Shown: one piece after another, positions 63,454 through 64,000 of the stretch | Numbering within the stretch: position 1 is the first letter of the stretch | Layout of the letters: each line of letters begins with the position of its first letter | DNA from: CAVZOY01 sp963777095 | GTDB taxonomy: Bacteria > Actinomycetota > Actinomycetes > Mycobacteriales > Geodermatophilaceae | Direction of reading: 5' to 3' | Assembly: GCA_963777095.1 (NCBI GenBank) | Contig: CAVZOY010000002.1 | Span: forward strand, 62,001-126,000 | Length of the DNA: 64,000 nt | Notes under the pieces: model-generated | Seen by the model: only the letters and a program-made list of their open reading frames with translations | The model's database searches: none | What the model was told of the DNA's origin: nothing | Position numbers and translations under genes: made by a program

Positions 63454-64000
63454 ATGACCCAGCGCCCCCCTGCGCCCGACGAGACGCTGCCCGACGAGAC
63501 CGTCCGGATGCCCGCCGACGGCCCGGGCGGGCGTCCGCCCGTCGGCGGCCGCCCCGCGCCGACCGCGCCCCCGGCCGGCGCTCCGGCTCCCGCCAGCGAC
63601 AGCCCCGCTCCGGCCAGTGACGGCCCGGCTCCTGCCGCGGACGGCCGCGCTCCCGAGCCGGAGGTCGACGACACCCGGCCGGTGGGCCGCGAGTGGCTGG
63701 AGGGCGCCCCCGACCAGCCCGAGGAGCCGGCGGCTGCGGCACCGTCCGCCTCGGCGGAGGACACCGTCGTCGTCCCGCACGGCGCGGTCCCCGCCTCGGC
63801 GCACGACGACCCCGCGCCCGCTGTCCCGGACTCCGGGACGCGGGTGTTGCACCAGGAGGAGGGCGGCGTCCCCGGCGGCCCCGGTGGCCCGGGGGGTCCC
63901 GACCTGCCGGACGGCCCGCCGTCCGGTCCCCGCCGCCCGTGGTGGCGCCGTCCGGCACTCGCGGTCCCGGTCGGCCTGCTCCTGCTGCTCGCCGTCGTCT
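63454..64000 (+). CDS. Pro/Ala-rich membrane protein, N-terminal part (partial)
   Basis: ATG at 63454 opens a frame with no stop to the window edge (182 codons). The first ~165 residues are a disordered Pro/Ala/Asp-rich cytoplasmic region with repeated APAxDxPAPA-like units; then RRPWWRRP and the start of a transmembrane helix (ALAVPVGLLLLLAVV). This layout is seen in actinobacterial VanW-type and other anchored envelope proteins near sigA, but the defining domain lies outside the window. Confidence 0.6.
   Translation, partial: MTQRPPAPDETLPDETVRMPADGPGGRPPVGGRPAPTAPPAGAPAPASDSPAPASDGPAPAADGRAPEPEVDDTRPVGREWLEGAPDQPEEPAAAAPSASAEDTVVVPHGAVPASAHDDPAPAVPDSGTRVLHQEEGGVPGGPGGPGGPDLPDGPPSGPRRPWWRRPALAVPVGLLLLLAVV

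Overview
The window is a very GC-rich (about 73-75 %) chromosomal segment of an actinobacterium. Gene content and order point to the Geodermatophilaceae or a near relative (Blastococcus, Geodermatophilus, Modestobacter); this is inferred from reading, not from a database search. From about 27.6 to 63.3 kb the order follows, from memory, the Mycobacterium tuberculosis block Rv2674-Rv2708c: msrB, hemQ, hemG, hemE, DUF3000, RNase D, dxs, TRAM methyltransferase, APC/KimA-like transporter, two trkA genes, DUF3159, OB-fold protein, DUF3710, dut, DUF4193, LytR_C protein (cei), suhB, ppgK, sigA, DUF7455. Several accessory genes interrupt it.

Layout. 0-3 kb: N-terminus of an S9 peptidase, then two terC genes, each behind its own yybP-ykoY-type (manganese) riboswitch, then a truncated YjbR/MmcQ gene. 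3.2-5.3 kb: uvrB. 5.8-15 kb: the treX-treY-treZ pathway (glycogen to trehalose), split by an MFS exporter and a FAD monooxygenase that share a near-identical operator palindrome. 15-16.5 kb: two DHFR/RibD-fold reductases. 16.7-18.3 kb: a rifampicin monooxygenase (rox) of lower GC with a small leader ORF and long hairpin upstream, probably acquired. 18.4-27.6 kb: secreted and lipoprotein genes, an ATP-dependent ligase and an LigD-type polymerase (DNA end joining), and cspA. 27.6-33.6 kb: msrB, late haem synthesis (hemE-hemG-hemQ), RNase D. 33.7-42.6 kb: a membrane-anchored sigma-like protein, a sugar ABC transporter, and fadA-fadB with an IS30 element in the 3' end of fadB. 44-64 kb: the thiamine-binding protein/dxs, potassium, dut, ppgK and sigA core.

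The most striking property is quality rather than a new system. At least 25 single-base reading-frame breaks lie in otherwise well-conserved genes, nearly all +1, concentrated at 12.2-22.4 kb and 24.5-30.5 kb, with a few at 55-58.5 kb. Reading through each break restores a normal protein. Sequencing or assembly error is the simplest explanation, so 'pseudogene' entries here mean 'interrupted as given'. No tRNA, rRNA or CRISPR array was seen.

Genes that work together: treX/Y/Z convert glycogen to trehalose; hemE/G/Q run the coproporphyrin-dependent haem route; the KimA-like transporter and two TrkA subunits suggest a potassium module; fadA-fadB do beta-oxidation; ppgK phosphorylates glucose; the two TerC proteins with Mn riboswitches form a metal export module.
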